Shown here: positions 36,223 through 46,398 of the stretch, one piece after another
Layout: each line of letters begins with the position of its first letter
Position numbering within the stretch: the first letter of the stretch is position 1
Source: Vagococcus fluvialis bH819
GTDB taxonomy: Bacteria; Bacillota; Bacilli; Lactobacillales; Vagococcaceae
Reading direction: 5' to 3'
Length of the DNA stretch: 64,000 bases
Assembly (NCBI RefSeq): GCF_900163795.1
Contig: NZ_FWFD01000008.1
Span: 372,001-436,000, forward strand
Position numbers and translations under genes: made by a program
Notes under the pieces: generated by a model
Seen by the model: only the letters and a program-made list of their open reading frames with translations
Databases searched by the model: none
Told to the model about the DNA's origin: nothing

Positions 36223-36875
36223 TACTTCGTTACTTCTCGTAACTTAGCAATTCTTTCACCTACATCAGGAGAATTATAGACGTAAGATCCAGCCACTAAT
36301 ACATCAGCACCTGCATCTACACATGATTTAGCCGTTTTATCATCTACGCCACCATCAATTTCAATTTCAAATGCATAGTCTTTTTCTTTTCTAATTACAT
36401 CTAATTGTTTCACTTTTTCTAAACATTCTGGAATAAATGCTTGCCCACCAAAACCAGGATTAACAGTCATAATTAAAACTAAATCCGCTAAAGCTAAAAC
36501 AGGCTCAATCACTGAGACTGGCGTTCCTGGATTAATCACAACACCTGCTTTTTTCCCTGTTGCTTTAATCATCTGCATCGCACGATGAATATGAACAGTG
36601 CTTTCAGCATGAACCGTAATAATATCTGCTCCTGCATTAGCAAAGTCTTCGATAAAACGTTCAGGTTCTACTACCATTAAATGTACATCTAATGGTAACT
36701 TAGTAACAGGCCGAATCGCAGAAACAATATTCGCTCCTAAAGTTATATTAGGTACAAATTGACCATCCATCACATCTACGTGAATATAATCTACGCCCTT
36801 TTCATCCACTAAACGAATATCTCTTTCTAAATTTGCAAAATCTGCGCTTAAAATTGAAGGTGCTATTTTAACCAT
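36222..36875 (-). CDS. rpe: Ribulose-phosphate 3-epimerase
   Basis: Rpe interconverts ribulose-5-phosphate and xylulose-5-phosphate in the pentose phosphate pathway. The 217-residue TIM barrel begins VKIAPSILSADFANLE. It has the metal-site and catalytic stretches YIHVDVMDGQFVPNI near 28, DVHLMVVEP near 62, MTVNPGFGGQAF near 136 and EIDGGVDDKT near 170. The frame opens upstream through the rsgA tail, but the ATG at 36875 with GTGAGG upstream is the proper start. It lies 10 bases downstream of rsgA. Confidence 0.96.
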   Translation of the reverse strand: MVKIAPSILSADFANLERDIRLVDEKGVDYIHVDVMDGQFVPNITLGANIVSAIRPVTKLPLDVHLMVVEPERFIEDFANAGADIITVHAESTVHIHRAMQMIKATGKKAGVVINPGTPVSVIEPVLALADLVLIMTVNPGFGGQAFIPECLEKVKQLDVIRKEKDYAFEIEIDGGVDDKTAKSCVDAGADVLVAGSYVYNSPDVGERIAKLREVTK

Positions 36876-36885
36876 TATTATTGCC

Positions 36886-37773
36886 TCACTTTTCTTTTTT
36901 ATTATATTTTGGTTTTCTAGTTTTAATTTCCTCATAAAACTGTAGATAATTATCGTATCTTGATTGTAAAATGACACCCTCTTCCAAGCGATGCTTCACT
37001 TCACATTTCGGTTCTTTATGATGCATGCATTCTCTAAACTTACAAAATTCAGAAGCCTCTAAAAATTCAGGGAAATATTTAGGTAAATCTTCTAATTCCA
37101 TTTCTAAAAATTCAATCGAACTAAACCCAGGTGTATCTGCCACCAAACCACCATTAAGTTCAATCAACTCAACATGTCTAGTTGTATGACGACCACGTCC
37201 CAAAGCTTCTGATATGTCACCAACTTCTAAATCAAGACTTGGGGCTATCTTATTTAACAACGTTGACTTTCCAGCTCCTGATTGACCCATAAAAACGGTT
37301 AACTTATCTTTGAAAAAAGTGGTTAAATTATCCATATTTCCTGACTCTGAATAAAGAACAGGATAACCTACTGATTCATAGTATTTTTTCACGTTAGCCA
37401 TTTCCGCTTTAATTTCTTCCGTTGCTAAATCTAACTTAGTAATATAAATAATGGGTTGAATATTTTTAGATTCTAAGGTCACTAAAAATCGATCTAATAA
37501 ATTAAAAGAAAAATTAGGTTTGACACAACTTGTGACAACTACCCCTAGATCCACATTAGCAACTGCCGGTCTAACCAATTCATTTTCACGTTCAAAAACA
37601 TCTAAAACATAGCCATCTGTTAAATTGCTACTTTCAAACTCCACCCAATCGCCTACTAAAGGCGTGATATTTCGATTACGAAAATTCCCACGGCCTCGTG
37701 TTTGATACGTTTTTCCTTCATGAAATATATAATAAAACCCACTTAACGCTTTTCTTATTTGTCCTTTCGGCAT
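36886..37773 (-). CDS. rsgA: Small ribosomal subunit biogenesis GTPase RsgA
   Basis: A circularly permuted GTPase acting late in 30S maturation. The N-terminal OB-fold (1-65) is followed by the permuted G domain with G4 ITKLDLA near 117, then G1 GQSGAGKSTLLN near 167 and G3 DTPGFSS near 215. The C-terminal zinc-binding site has Cys/His residues in CKFRECMHHKEPKCEVK near 246. The length of 295 is normal. It stands between prkC and rpe; a terminator lies upstream at 37834-37870, so it may have its own promoter. Confidence 0.96.
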   Translation of the reverse strand: MPKGQIRKALSGFYYIFHEGKTYQTRGRGNFRNRNITPLVGDWVEFESSNLTDGYVLDVFERENELVRPAVANVDLGVVVTSCVKPNFSFNLLDRFLVTLESKNIQPIIYITKLDLATEEIKAEMANVKKYYESVGYPVLYSESGNMDNLTTFFKDKLTVFMGQSGAGKSTLLNKIAPSLDLEVGDISEALGRGRHTTRHVELIELNGGLVADTPGFSSIEFLEMELEDLPKYFPEFLEASEFCKFRECMHHKEPKCEVKHRLEEGVILQSRYDNYLQFYEEIKTRKPKYNKKEK

Positions 37774-37833
37774 ACTTTCCTCCTTGTCAAAATAACGGTT
37801 TATTTCTATAAATCATTGTAACATAAATAACTG

Positions 37834-37870
37834 CAAAAAAAGAGGCTGACTCAAAATGTCAACCTCCTTA
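37834..37870 (-). terminator. Terminator downstream of prkC
   Basis: Stem AGGAGGTTGAC with GTCAGCCTCT on the minus strand, followed by seven T, a few bases past the prkC stop. The GAGGYTGAC stem recurs in other terminators of this window. Confidence 0.85.
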
Positions 37871-37872
37871 CT

Positions 37873-39744
37873 TTATTTCTCTTTTTGTTCGTTATCAGGA
37901 CTATCATTCTTATCTGGAGAGTCTTCACTCACATCTGTTGTTTCTGTTGTTGGTTCTTCTTTTGAACTTGAATGAGAGGAAGAAGAACTAGAAGAAGTCG
38001 TAGATGGTTGCGTTGTTGACGGCTGCGTCGGCTCTTTACCTGCGGAGAAAACAACAACGATTTCATCACCTTTTTTCACTTGACTACGATCACCAACTCT
38101 TGGATACGCATAAATGACATTCCCTTGCGGAACATTGTCATCGTATTGAGATCCACCGTCAGAATAAACTAAACCTGAACTCTCTAAATAACTCAAAGCA
38201 CGACTTTTACTATAGTTATACATTTCTTCTAAGGCAAATGTCTCGGCACCTTCACTAACGATCAACGTTACTTTTGTTTCTTCTGGATCTACTTTACGCC
38301 CTGATTTAGGCGTTTGTTTAATCACTGCATCCGTCTTAACCGAGGCAGATTTTTCTTTCTTAACTGTGATATTCTCTTCTTTGAATCCTTTGCTTAAAAG
38401 ATCATCTTTCGCATCTGTTACATCCTCATGGGTATAATCTTTCATAGAAATATCTGATTGACCAGAGCTAACATACAAGGTAATGGAGCCTGATTTCTTC
38501 TTAACAGAGGTTCCAATCGGTGGGTCTGTTTTCACAATATATCCTTTTTCAATTTTATCATCATTAATTTTTTCAGTTTTTTTAATGGCTATTTGTTCTT
38601 TTTCAAGTATCGCTATAGCTTCTGCTTCTGTCTTACCGGTAACATCTGGAACAGTCACATCTCCACCTTTACGACCTAAAACAAATAGTCCACCGCCTAA
38701 TAAAATAGCTACTGCTAAAATGGCTAAAAAGATTTTCAAACCACGTTTAGATTTTTTCTTAACTTCATCTAATTCATCGTCATCATCGTCATCTAAATTA
38801 GGATTTAATTTAGGCATTGGTTTAGCTGCAGCACTTGGTACATAACTATCGTCTATAGGCTCTAGCATAATAGTTTCGTCCGTCATAGCAGAAGGTTCAA
38901 AAACTGATTCCCCTGCTCTATCAGGACTTAAGGATGTTCTAATATCTGCATACATCTCATCTACCGTTTTATAACGATCAGTCATCTCTTTAGCAGTTGC
39001 TTTAAGAACCACATTCTCTAACGGTTGTGGAATACTAAGATTACTTTCTCTGACTGAAGGCATCTCTTTTTGGAAATGCTTCAAAGCAATCGATACGGCA
39101 GACTCGCCTTCAAAAGGCACACCACCGGTTAGTAACTCATACAAGATTATTCCTAAAGCATAGATATCTGATTGTCGCGTCGCCATTCCACCACGTGCTT
39201 GCTCAGGTGATAAATAATGCACTGAACCAAGTAATGTGTTAGTCTGCGTGATTGATGTTTCAGATAAAGCAATCGCAATTCCGAAATCGGTAATTTTTAC
39301 TGTACCGTCTTCATCCACTAAAATATTTTGTGGTTTTAAATCTCGGTGAATAATTCGATGCTGGTGCGCTAAAGAAATAGCCGATAGCACTTGCCCCATA
39401 ATATCCACGACTGTCTCTAATGGTATATTCGGATGATTTTTTATATATTGCTTTAAATCAGTTCCCTTAACATATTCCATAACAATATACTGCATACCAC
39501 TTTCTTCACCAACATCATAAACACTTACAATGTTTGGATGAACCATCTCAGTTGCAGCAAGTGCCTCTCTTTGAAACCTTCTCAGAGAATCTTGATCATT
39601 TTGGAAATCAAAACGCAATACTTTAACCGCTACTTCACGATTCAAAATCAAATCTTTTGCTAAATAAACATTTGCCATTCCTCCGCTACCAATATTGCTA
39701 ACAGTCTCATAGCGTTCCCCTATCTTCGTACCCATTGCTATCAT
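37873..39744 (-). CDS. prkC: Serine/threonine protein kinase with PASTA domains (PrkC/IreK-type)
   Basis: A membrane kinase that senses cell-wall fragments or lipid II and controls envelope homeostasis; the enterococcal counterpart is IreK. The kinase domain (about 12-275) has the glycine loop [14 protein letters not shown], Lys41, HRDLKPQN with Asp135, and DFG at 153-155. A linker with an acidic stretch (318-327) leads to one membrane helix (about 336-357) and three extracellular PASTA repeats (about 363-565). A Ser/Thr/Pro-rich tail ends at 623. The ATG overlaps the stp stop as ATGA, so kinase and phosphatase are coupled. Confidence 0.95.
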   Translation of the reverse strand: MIAMGTKIGERYETVSNIGSGGMANVYLAKDLILNREVAVKVLRFDFQNDQDSLRRFQREALAATEMVHPNIVSVYDVGEESGMQYIVMEYVKGTDLKQYIKNHPNIPLETVVDIMGQVLSAISLAHQHRIIHRDLKPQNILVDEDGTVKITDFGIAIALSETSITQTNTLLGSVHYLSPEQARGGMATRQSDIYALGIILYELLTGGVPFEGESAVSIALKHFQKEMPSVRESNLSIPQPLENVVLKATAKEMTDRYKTVDEMYADIRTSLSPDRAGESVFEPSAMTDETIMLEPIDDSYVPSAAAKPMPKLNPNLDDDDDDELDEVKKKSKRGLKIFLAILAVAILLGGGLFVLGRKGGDVTVPDVTGKTEAEAIAILEKEQIAIKKTEKINDDKIEKGYIVKTDPPIGTSVKKKSGSITLYVSSGQSDISMKDYTHEDVTDAKDDLLSKGFKEENITVKKEKSASVKTDAVIKQTPKSGRKVDPEETKVTLIVSEGAETFALEEMYNYSKSRALSYLESSGLVYSDGGSQYDDNVPQGNVIYAYPRVGDRSQVKKGDEIVVVFSAGKEPTQPSTTQPSTTSSSSSSSHSSSKEEPTTETTDVSEDSPDKNDSPDNEQKEK

Positions 39745-40496
39745 TTATCGTGGACCTCCTTACTTGGAGTTTTGAAATCAATTAATAGTGCTGTAATATT
39801 ATCTGTACCGCCAGCCTCATTTGCTTCGTTGATTAATTGCTCTACACGATTTTTTAAAGAGTTAGGCTGCGAGACAATATTTTTAATATACGTATCAGAT
39901 AACATATTACTCAAACCATCTGAACATAGCAAAATATGATCATCTTCAGAAATAGCGACTACTGATAAATCTACTTCCACATCTCCTGGAACTCCCACAG
40001 ATCTTACTAAAACATTCTTTTTAGGATGTTTGGCAGCCATATCTGGTGTGATTTCTCCCGTTTTAACAAGTTCATTCACTAATGAGTGATCATCTGTTAG
40101 CTGCTTAATCCCATTATTTCTAACAATATACGCACGGCTATCACCAACATGACCTAATAAGATATTCTCACCTAATACAGCGACAACCACAACAGTAGTC
40201 CCCATACCGTATTTGTCTGGGTTATTATTTCCTTCTGCATAAATAATTTCATTTTCTTTTTGAATCGCTGAAACAATCCATCTAGCCACGTCATTTTGTT
40301 TGTACAAATTAGTTTCTTGCCATAACTCACCAATACCTGTTACCGCTAAATAACTTGCCGTGTCTCCTGCTTGATGTCCGCCCATACCATCTGCCACTAT
40401 ACCTAAAACAATCCCTGATTTATTTTCATAAACTCCCACTGTATCCTGATTACTTTTTCTTTTGCGTCCTACATTCGTCTGGAATTCAATATGCAT
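39741..40496 (-). CDS. stp: PP2C-family protein phosphatase (Stp/PrpC/IreP-type)
   Basis: This is the cognate phosphatase that reverses phosphorylation by the adjacent PASTA kinase. The 251-residue PP2C fold has [11 protein letters not shown] near 13, metal-binding [15 protein letters not shown] near 34, [10 protein letters not shown] near 115, [11 protein letters not shown] near 190 and [11 protein letters not shown] near 231. All metal-coordinating aspartates are present. It is 24 bases downstream of rsmB and four bases overlap prkC. Confidence 0.95.
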   Translation of the reverse strand: MHIEFQTNVGRKRKSNQDTVGVYENKSGIVLGIVADGMGGHQAGDTASYLAVTGIGELWQETNLYKQNDVARWIVSAIQKENEIIYAEGNNNPDKYGMGTTVVVVAVLGENILLGHVGDSRAYIVRNNGIKQLTDDHSLVNELVKTGEITPDMAAKHPKKNVLVRSVGVPGDVEVDLSVVAISEDDHILLCSDGLSNMLSDTYIKNIVSQPNSLKNRVEQLINEANEAGGTDNITALLIDFKTPSKEVHDK

Positions 40497-40520
40497 GATT
40501 TCACTCCTTCAATCGGTCAA

Positions 40521-41891
40521 CTATTGCTTTCTTTTTAAGCAACAAATAAAAAATCCATCAGTTTGATAATGGTGAGGGTAAACTTGTACCATTTGATCAT
40601 GATAACTCATCGGTATATTTTCCGCACCCTCAATATCAATTTTTTCAAAATTAGGATGATTTGCTAAAAACTTGTTAATTACCTCTTGATTTTCTTCTGG
40701 GGCAATTGTACAAGTACTATAAGTTATTATACCGTATTGTGCCACCTTTGTGACAACACTTTCTAAAATAGCTAATTGAACCTCTTGTAATTCAAGAATA
40801 TCTTCTATTTTTTTACTGTATTTAATGTCTGGTTTTCGACGTAATAAACCTAGACCTGAACAGGGAGCATCAATTAGAATCCGGTCAAAACTGTTATCTG
40901 GAAATACCGACGCTACTTCTCTAGCATCCAAAACCTTCGTTTCAATTACTTCTGAAACACCTAGACGCTCTGCATTTTCTTCGATTAATTTAATTTTATG
41001 CTCATAGATATCTAAAGCCGTAATTTTGCCACCCTTAGCTTCATCTAAATACGTTGCCATGTGGACTGTTTTACCACCAGGAGCTGCGCAAGCGTCTAAT
41101 ATTTTTGAGTCTTCTTGAATTTTCATGCTCGGAGCTACTAACATCGAACTTTCATCTTGGACAGTGATTAAGCCTTCTTTAAATAAAGAGCTTCCCGCCA
41201 AGAAACCTTTTTTAGCAATGATCCCAACAGGAGAAACCATACTTTCCTCTGCGTTAATCCCTTCCTCTTCTAGACGAGCAATCGCTTCTTCACGGCTAAT
41301 TAAATGTGTAGCCACTCTAGCACTCGCTTTACTTGGGTTTAAGAGTGAATGACCTAATTTTTCTGTCTCTTCAAAACCAATCGTATCAACTAAACGTTTG
41401 GTTAACCACTTAGGAATGCTAATTTCTGTTGATAGACGTTTAACTTTATTTTTTATTTCTTCAGTCGGTCTTAACCCTTCACGCTGCGCACTTCTTAAAA
41501 CGCCATTAACGTAACGTCCAATACCGGGGTTGCTTTTAGCTTTAGCAATTTCTACCGCTTCACTAATCACACTATATTCTGGTACTTTATCTAAATATTC
41601 CATTTGATATAAAGACATTAATAAAAGTTGTTTAACCCAATTATCTATTTTAGACGTATCTTCCACAAAATTAGTTAAACCATACTCTAAAGTTAATTTT
41701 CGACTAATTGTTCCGTAAACAATCTCTGTCATCAAGCGACCATCTTTTTCAGATAAACGGTGTTTTGTTATGTATTCTTTTACTAAAAGATTTGAATACG
41801 CATCTTCTTCTGATACTTGAACAAGCAACTCAAGGGCTGCTAGTCTTGGTGATTCATACACTTTTCTTGGTAATTTTCTATTTTTATTCAA
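40521..41891 (-). CDS. rsmB: 16S rRNA m5C967 methyltransferase RsmB
   Basis: A 456-residue SAM-dependent rRNA methyltransferase. The N-terminal NusB-like domain (about 10-150) is followed by the Rossmann methyltransferase domain with CAAPGGKTVHMA near 268, DAPCSGLGLLRRKPD near 338 and the catalytic cysteine in ITYSTCTIAPEEN near 393. The start is a TTG inside the last codons of fmt (8-base overlap) with AGGAATG upstream. It belongs to the priA-def-fmt-rsmB-stp-prkC run. Confidence 0.95.
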   Translation of the reverse strand: MNKNRKLPRKVYESPRLAALELLVQVSEEDAYSNLLVKEYITKHRLSEKDGRLMTEIVYGTISRKLTLEYGLTNFVEDTSKIDNWVKQLLLMSLYQMEYLDKVPEYSVISEAVEIAKAKSNPGIGRYVNGVLRSAQREGLRPTEEIKNKVKRLSTEISIPKWLTKRLVDTIGFEETEKLGHSLLNPSKASARVATHLISREEAIARLEEEGINAEESMVSPVGIIAKKGFLAGSSLFKEGLITVQDESSMLVAPSMKIQEDSKILDACAAPGGKTVHMATYLDEAKGGKITALDIYEHKIKLIEENAERLGVSEVIETKVLDAREVASVFPDNSFDRILIDAPCSGLGLLRRKPDIKYSKKIEDILELQEVQLAILESVVTKVAQYGIITYSTCTIAPEENQEVINKFLANHPNFEKIDIEGAENIPMSYHDQMVQVYPHHYQTDGFFICCLKRKQ

Positions 41892-42825
41892 ATTTCATTC
41901 CTACTTCCATTGATCTTCCTACACCATTTAAATATTCCACGGCTTTTAGTTTACCTTTACCAGCTGGCTGTAATTCATTAACTTGTAATACTGTATTCCC
42001 ACCACAAGCCACCCAAAAGTTCTTTTTGTTTAATTGAATGATTGTCCCTGGCTTTTCATCTGTCACTTCTTCAAGTGGTGTCACATCCCATAATTTCATA
42101 CGTGAGCCTTCATACATACCGTAAGCCACTGGCCATGGACGCATCCCTCGAACTTGGCAATCAATCAATTGACTCGTCTTATTCCAATCAATTTGTTCTT
42201 CTTCACGCGTAATGTTAGGTGAATAAGTCACTTGTGACTCATCTTGAGGTGTCGCTTCGATATTCCCAGTTAAAAATTCTGGCAACATTTCTAGTAACAT
42301 CTCTTTTCCTAATAAACTTAATTTATCAAACATACTGCCCACATCATCGGTTCTTTCAATGGGAATCGCTTTTTGGAATAGTTTGTCACCGGCATCCATT
42401 TTTTTAACCATATTCATAATCGTCACACCTGTTTCAGAATCACCATTAATAATCGAATAGTGAACTGGCGCTCCCCCACGATATTTAGGTAAAAGAGAGG
42501 CATGTACATTAATCGCCCCATGTTTAGGTGCTTTTAATAATTTTTCTGGTAAAAATTGACCAAAAGCAGCTGTCACGATTAAATCAGGAGCCAAAGCAAT
42601 AATTTCTGCCATTTCATCTGAGCCACTAATTTTTTCAGGTTGCAAAACAGGTATATTTAATTTAACTGCTGCTTCCTTTACTGGCGGTGGTGTTAATAAC
42701 TTTTTTCGACCTACTGGACGATCTGGTTGTGTAACCACACGGATGACATCATAACCTTCTGCCACAAGACCTTCTAAAATTGGCACTGAAAAACCTGGTG
42801 TTCCCATAAATATTATTTTAGTCAT
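41884..42825 (-). CDS. fmt: Methionyl-tRNA formyltransferase
   Basis: Fmt formylates initiator Met-tRNA. The 313-residue protein begins MTKIIFMGTPGFSVPIL. It has the formyl-THF-binding and catalytic stretch HASLLPKYRGGAPVHYSIING near 108-128, including Asn-His from AINVH, and ETGVTIMNM following. The C-terminal OB-fold tRNA-binding domain lies about 205-313. An ATG two codons upstream (42831) is only three bases from GGAGG; the ATG at 42825 has nine-base spacing and is preferred. It overlaps the end of def by eight bases. Confidence 0.95.
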   Translation of the reverse strand: MTKIIFMGTPGFSVPILEGLVAEGYDVIRVVTQPDRPVGRKKLLTPPPVKEAAVKLNIPVLQPEKISGSDEMAEIIALAPDLIVTAAFGQFLPEKLLKAPKHGAINVHASLLPKYRGGAPVHYSIINGDSETGVTIMNMVKKMDAGDKLFQKAIPIERTDDVGSMFDKLSLLGKEMLLEMLPEFLTGNIEATPQDESQVTYSPNITREEEQIDWNKTSQLIDCQVRGMRPWPVAYGMYEGSRMKLWDVTPLEEVTDEKPGTIIQLNKKNFWVACGGNTVLQVNELQPAGKGKLKAVEYLNGVGRSMEVGMKFE

Positions 42826-43309
42826 AGCCATGCTCCTCCATATATTTATCTAAATTCTCTGGTTTGATGAAGTCAATGATGTTATCCGTAAATAACTCTC
42901 CTCTTAAATGCTCCATCTCATGTTGGAAAGCACGTGCCAAATAACCTGTCGCGTCCACTTCCATCTCATAACCCTCACGATCTACATAACGCATCGTCAC
43001 TTCTTCAGATCTCTCCACCGTTCCGTAGATATCTGGAAAACTTAAGCAACCTTCCACATCAATTGAAGTTCCTTTTTTAGCTACAATTTCTGGATTAATC
43101 ATTTCAAACAAACCTGATTCTTCATCTAATTCAATCACAATCACACTTTTTGAAACACCAATTTGATTAGCAGCTAATCCGATAGCATCTTTGGCTTTAA
43201 TGACTTGGTACATATCATCTAGAAGTTCTATCACCTCATCATCAATATAAGGTACTTTTTTAGTTGGTGTTGTTAATATCTTATTCGGATGTAGTACTAT
43301 TTTTCGCAT
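42818..43309 (-). CDS. def: Peptide deformylase
   Basis: This enzyme removes the N-formyl group from nascent proteins and is coupled genomically to fmt. The 163-residue metalloenzyme has GLAANQIG near 44-51 (family GxGxAAxQ), EGCLSFP with metal ligand Cys88, and QHEMEHL with ligands His130 and His134 and catalytic Glu131. The length is that of type I deformylases. In the usual HExDHL the Asp is Glu here, a mild change. It follows priA by 15 bases. Confidence 0.94.
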   Translation of the reverse strand: MRKIVLHPNKILTTPTKKVPYIDDEVIELLDDMYQVIKAKDAIGLAANQIGVSKSVIVIELDEESGLFEMINPEIVAKKGTSIDVEGCLSFPDIYGTVERSEEVTMRYVDREGYEMEVDATGYLARAFQHEMEHLRGELFTDNIIDFIKPENLDKYMEEHGYD

Positions 43310-43324
43310 ATTTTAAATCCTCTC

Positions 43325-45742
43325 TTAAATAAAATGTTGTGGTTCCATATCAATTGTTATTCGCAAGCCATTTCTCATTTCTTTTTGAGATTCCTCTAAA
43401 ATAACTTTTAAGCCTTTGGATAATTCTGGCTCATCTTTATATTTAATTACTGTTTGATAGTAATAACGTTTATTCATTCTAGCAACTGATTTAGGCGTTG
43501 GACCTAAAAGAATCGCGTTAGGTGATAAAAAATTCTTTAGAAAATTAACCACTTCATACATTTTTTTGGCTGCTAAATGTTCTTCCTCATGACTAACAAC
43601 TAATTGTGTCGTAAAGTAAAAAGGAGGATAATTACCACGATGACGTAATTTTAACTCGTGTTGATAGAAAGGTTCATAGTGTTGATTTTTAGCTAATTGG
43701 ATTGCATAATGATCCGGATTAAAGGTTTGAATAATAACTTCGCCAGATTTATCCCCACGACCAGCACGACCACTAACTTGTGTTAATAACTGGAAAGTTT
43801 TTTCACTGGCTCTAAAATCTGGTAAATTAAGGGCTGTGTCTGCATTTAGAACACCCACTAAAGTAACGTTAGGGAAATCTAACCCTTTAGCTATCATTTG
43901 AGTCCCAAGCAAAATATCTGCTTCTCCAGCTCCAAATTGCTTTAATAGTTTTTCGTGAGACCCTTTTTTCCGAGTAGTATCCACATCCATACGAATCACT
44001 CGAGATTCCGGTAACAATTCTTTTAATTCTTCTTCTATTTTTTGGGTCCCCGTCCCGTAATACCTTATTTTATCCCCATCACAAATTGGACAACGATAGG
44101 GAATCCGCTCTTCATGCCCACAATAATGACATTTCATTTGTTTGGTATCCATATGTAGCGTTAAAGAAATATCACAGTTTGGACAAGGTAATACATAACC
44201 ACAATCTCGGCACATCACAAATGATGAGTAACCACGCCTATTTAACATTAAAACTGATTGCTCTTTTCGTTCCAAACGCTCTTTTAATTTTTCTAGCAGC
44301 GAACCAGAAAAACTTGTGGATAATGCATTTTTCATTTCTAACTTCATATCCACAATGTTAATAACTGGTAATGTGGCTTTAGAAACGGCTCGCTCTTTTA
44401 AAATTAATAACTTATACACTGATTTCTGAGCGCGTGCTCTGGCTTCTAAAGAAGGGGTAGCGCTACCCAACAACACTGGACAACTATGGTACTTACCACG
44501 CCAGATTGCTAGGTCTTTTGCGTGATATCTTGGTGTTTCATCTTGTTTATAGCTTCCCTCATGCTCTTCATCAATAACAATTAAACCTATATTTTCTAAA
44601 GGAGCAAAAATAGCAGAGCGAGCACCTACTACAACACTCGCTTCTCCTCGTTCAATTTTACGCCATTCATCGTATTTTTCACCTTGAGATAATCCGCTAT
44701 GAAGAACCGCCACATCATCGCCAAAACGTTGTTTAAATCTAGTGACCGTTTGTGGTGTTAAAGAAATTTCTGGTACTAACATAATTGCTGTTTGTCCTTT
44801 ATCCAAACATAAAGCAATCGCTTGTAAATAAACTTCTGTCTTCCCACTACCTGTGACACCTTCTAATAAAAAGACATCTGGTTTCGAAGCATCCATCGAT
44901 TCTTTCATTGTATCTAATGCCACTTGTTGTTCATCATTTAGTATTAAAGGTGTATCTTTTTTAAATTGGTGTAAGGCATAAGGATCACGGTAAACTTCTC
45001 GTTCCTCTATTGTTAACCATCCTAGATTCTTCCCATCGTTAATCGCACTGTTAGAAATATCATGAACTTCCATGACTTCTTTAATTCCATGCTCTTCTTC
45101 ATCTATTTCAAGTAAGAAAGTCAATAGGCGCCATTTTTGGATAGCATTTTTCCTTAAATTTTCCCGCTCTTTTTCTAATAATTCATTCGTTAGCGCTTTT
45201 TTAAGAACACGTTTTGTTTTAACTTTATTTTTAGTTGTCACTTCATAACGAATATCAACGTGACCCATTTTTTTAAGTCGAAGTAAATCAGAAAAATGAG
45301 GTGAGTCTTTAGCAACTTCCCATTCAACTTCACCTAAACCTAAAAAAAGTTCTTCCTCTATTGCTTTAGGTAAAACATGACCTGTTTGGGTAACATATTT
45401 TGTATAAGAAGACTTCATCACACTTGGTAGCATCGTTTGAAGACAGGTTATTTTAAACGAATACGTTGTTTCCTTCATTTCATCTGCTAAAGCGAGTAGT
45501 TCATGAGTAAGAACTGGATGTAAATCTAGAACACTAAGAATTGGCTTTAACTCTGTTATTTCATCACTCTCTCTTAGAGAAACAATAAACCCTTGAATAT
45601 GTCTGTTACCATTACCAAAAGGTACTTCAACACGCATCCCTATCTCTACAACTTCTATTAAATGAGTTGGAATTTCATAACTGAAAGGTTGATCTGTCTG
45701 CATAGCGGGGACATCTACAATAATATCTGCTATCCATTTCAT
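43325..45742 (-). CDS. priA: Primosomal replication protein N' (PriA helicase)
   Basis: PriA restarts replication at collapsed forks. The 805-residue protein has an N-terminal 3'-end DNA-binding domain (1-105), a winged helix and SF2 helicase lobes. Motif I is LEGVTGSGKTEVYL near 294 and motif II is IDEEHEGSYKQ. Eight cysteines for two zinc ions lie in CRDCGYVLPCPNC and CHYCGHEERIPYRCPICDG. The C-terminal region includes QVSGRAGRG. A promoter with 17-base spacing lies 29-57 bases upstream. It starts the run ending at thiN. Confidence 0.95.
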   Translation of the reverse strand: MKWIADIIVDVPAMQTDQPFSYEIPTHLIEVVEIGMRVEVPFGNGNRHIQGFIVSLRESDEITELKPILSVLDLHPVLTHELLALADEMKETTYSFKITCLQTMLPSVMKSSYTKYVTQTGHVLPKAIEEELFLGLGEVEWEVAKDSPHFSDLLRLKKMGHVDIRYEVTTKNKVKTKRVLKKALTNELLEKERENLRKNAIQKWRLLTFLLEIDEEEHGIKEVMEVHDISNSAINDGKNLGWLTIEEREVYRDPYALHQFKKDTPLILNDEQQVALDTMKESMDASKPDVFLLEGVTGSGKTEVYLQAIALCLDKGQTAIMLVPEISLTPQTVTRFKQRFGDDVAVLHSGLSQGEKYDEWRKIERGEASVVVGARSAIFAPLENIGLIVIDEEHEGSYKQDETPRYHAKDLAIWRGKYHSCPVLLGSATPSLEARARAQKSVYKLLILKERAVSKATLPVINIVDMKLEMKNALSTSFSGSLLEKLKERLERKEQSVLMLNRRGYSSFVMCRDCGYVLPCPNCDISLTLHMDTKQMKCHYCGHEERIPYRCPICDGDKIRYYGTGTQKIEEELKELLPESRVIRMDVDTTRKKGSHEKLLKQFGAGEADILLGTQMIAKGLDFPNVTLVGVLNADTALNLPDFRASEKTFQLLTQVSGRAGRGDKSGEVIIQTFNPDHYAIQLAKNQHYEPFYQHELKLRHRGNYPPFYFTTQLVVSHEEEHLAAKKMYEVVNFLKNFLSPNAILLGPTPKSVARMNKRYYYQTVIKYKDEPELSKGLKVILEESQKEMRNGLRITIDMEPQHFI

Positions 45743-45770
45743 TTTTCTCTCACCCTTTCCTATCTGCTTT

Positions 45771-45799
45771 ATTGTACTAAAAATCCAAGCTTTTGTCTG
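45771..45799 (-). promoter_or_regulatory. Probable priA promoter
   Basis: On the minus strand CAGACA (45794-45799) and TACAAT (45771-45776) are 17 bases apart. Confidence 0.5.
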
Positions 45800-45886
45800 T
45801 TTCTATTCTATAAAGAAATAATCTCATATTTTTACCCTAAACCAATAAAAGAAATACATTTTTTAAACCTTTGTAACATTATTTCA

Positions 45887-46264
45887 TTAGTTTTTCCAAT
45901 CAAAAGGCAGTAATTCTTTCAAGGTATAAACTTCACCGTCAGCTAATAAAATTTCCATATCAGTATTTTTATCATCTAACTGAGATAAAAACTCTCGACA
46001 ACGGCCACAAGGGGACAAGTACTTTCCTTCCCTATCTATAGCTACCATCCTGACAACTTGTGTTTCTCCATGTTTTAACATATCTGCAGCCGCAGCGTGT
46101 TCAGCACAAAATCCCATAGAACAAGCCGTATCGATACAAATACCTGTATAAATATTCCCAGAAATAGTTTCCAAAGCAGCAGCAACTTGACCACCTTCAG
46201 CAAATTTAGAATATTCTCTAGGATTTATAACTTTTGAAGCTTCTATTTTTAATTTTTCAAACAT
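45887..46264 (-). CDS. Cytidine deaminase-family protein
   Basis: A 125-residue zinc deaminase of the small tetrameric cytidine deaminase family. The zinc ligands and catalytic glutamate are in GFCAEHAA (Cys53, Glu55) and SPCGRCREF (Cys86, Cys89). The CAEH form differs from the usual CAER, so the substrate may be a related nucleoside (blasticidin-type and other small-molecule deaminases share this fold). The ATG at 46264 has GGAGG seven bases before it; the longer frame is rejected. It occupies the place between rpoZ and priA where coaBC lies in Bacillus. Confidence 0.85.
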   Translation of the reverse strand: MFEKLKIEASKVINPREYSKFAEGGQVAAALETISGNIYTGICIDTACSMGFCAEHAAAADMLKHGETQVVRMVAIDREGKYLSPCGRCREFLSQLDDKNTDMEILLADGEVYTLKELLPFDWKN

Positions 46265-46361
46265 CTCAAGACCTCCTAATATTTTCGAAACTAAGCTCAT
46301 TCAAACATTACTTTATTACAAACGACTGAATATCTGAGCCTAAATAATAGCCAGTAAAAAC

Positions 46362-46393
46362 AAAAAAGATTGACCCTAAAGTCAACCTCTTTT
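46362..46393 (-). terminator. Terminator downstream of rpoZ
   Basis: On the minus strand AAAAGAGGTTGAC pairs with GTCAATCTTTT (two-base bulge), followed by TT and a T-rich stretch. It starts five bases after the rpoZ stop. Confidence 0.8.
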
Positions 46394-46398
46394 GATTT

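Noticed and set aside
42818-43309. Inactive deformylase because HEMEHL differs from HExDHL
   Set aside because: The metal ligands His130, His134, Cys88 and catalytic Glu131 are all present; the Asp-to-Glu change is conservative.
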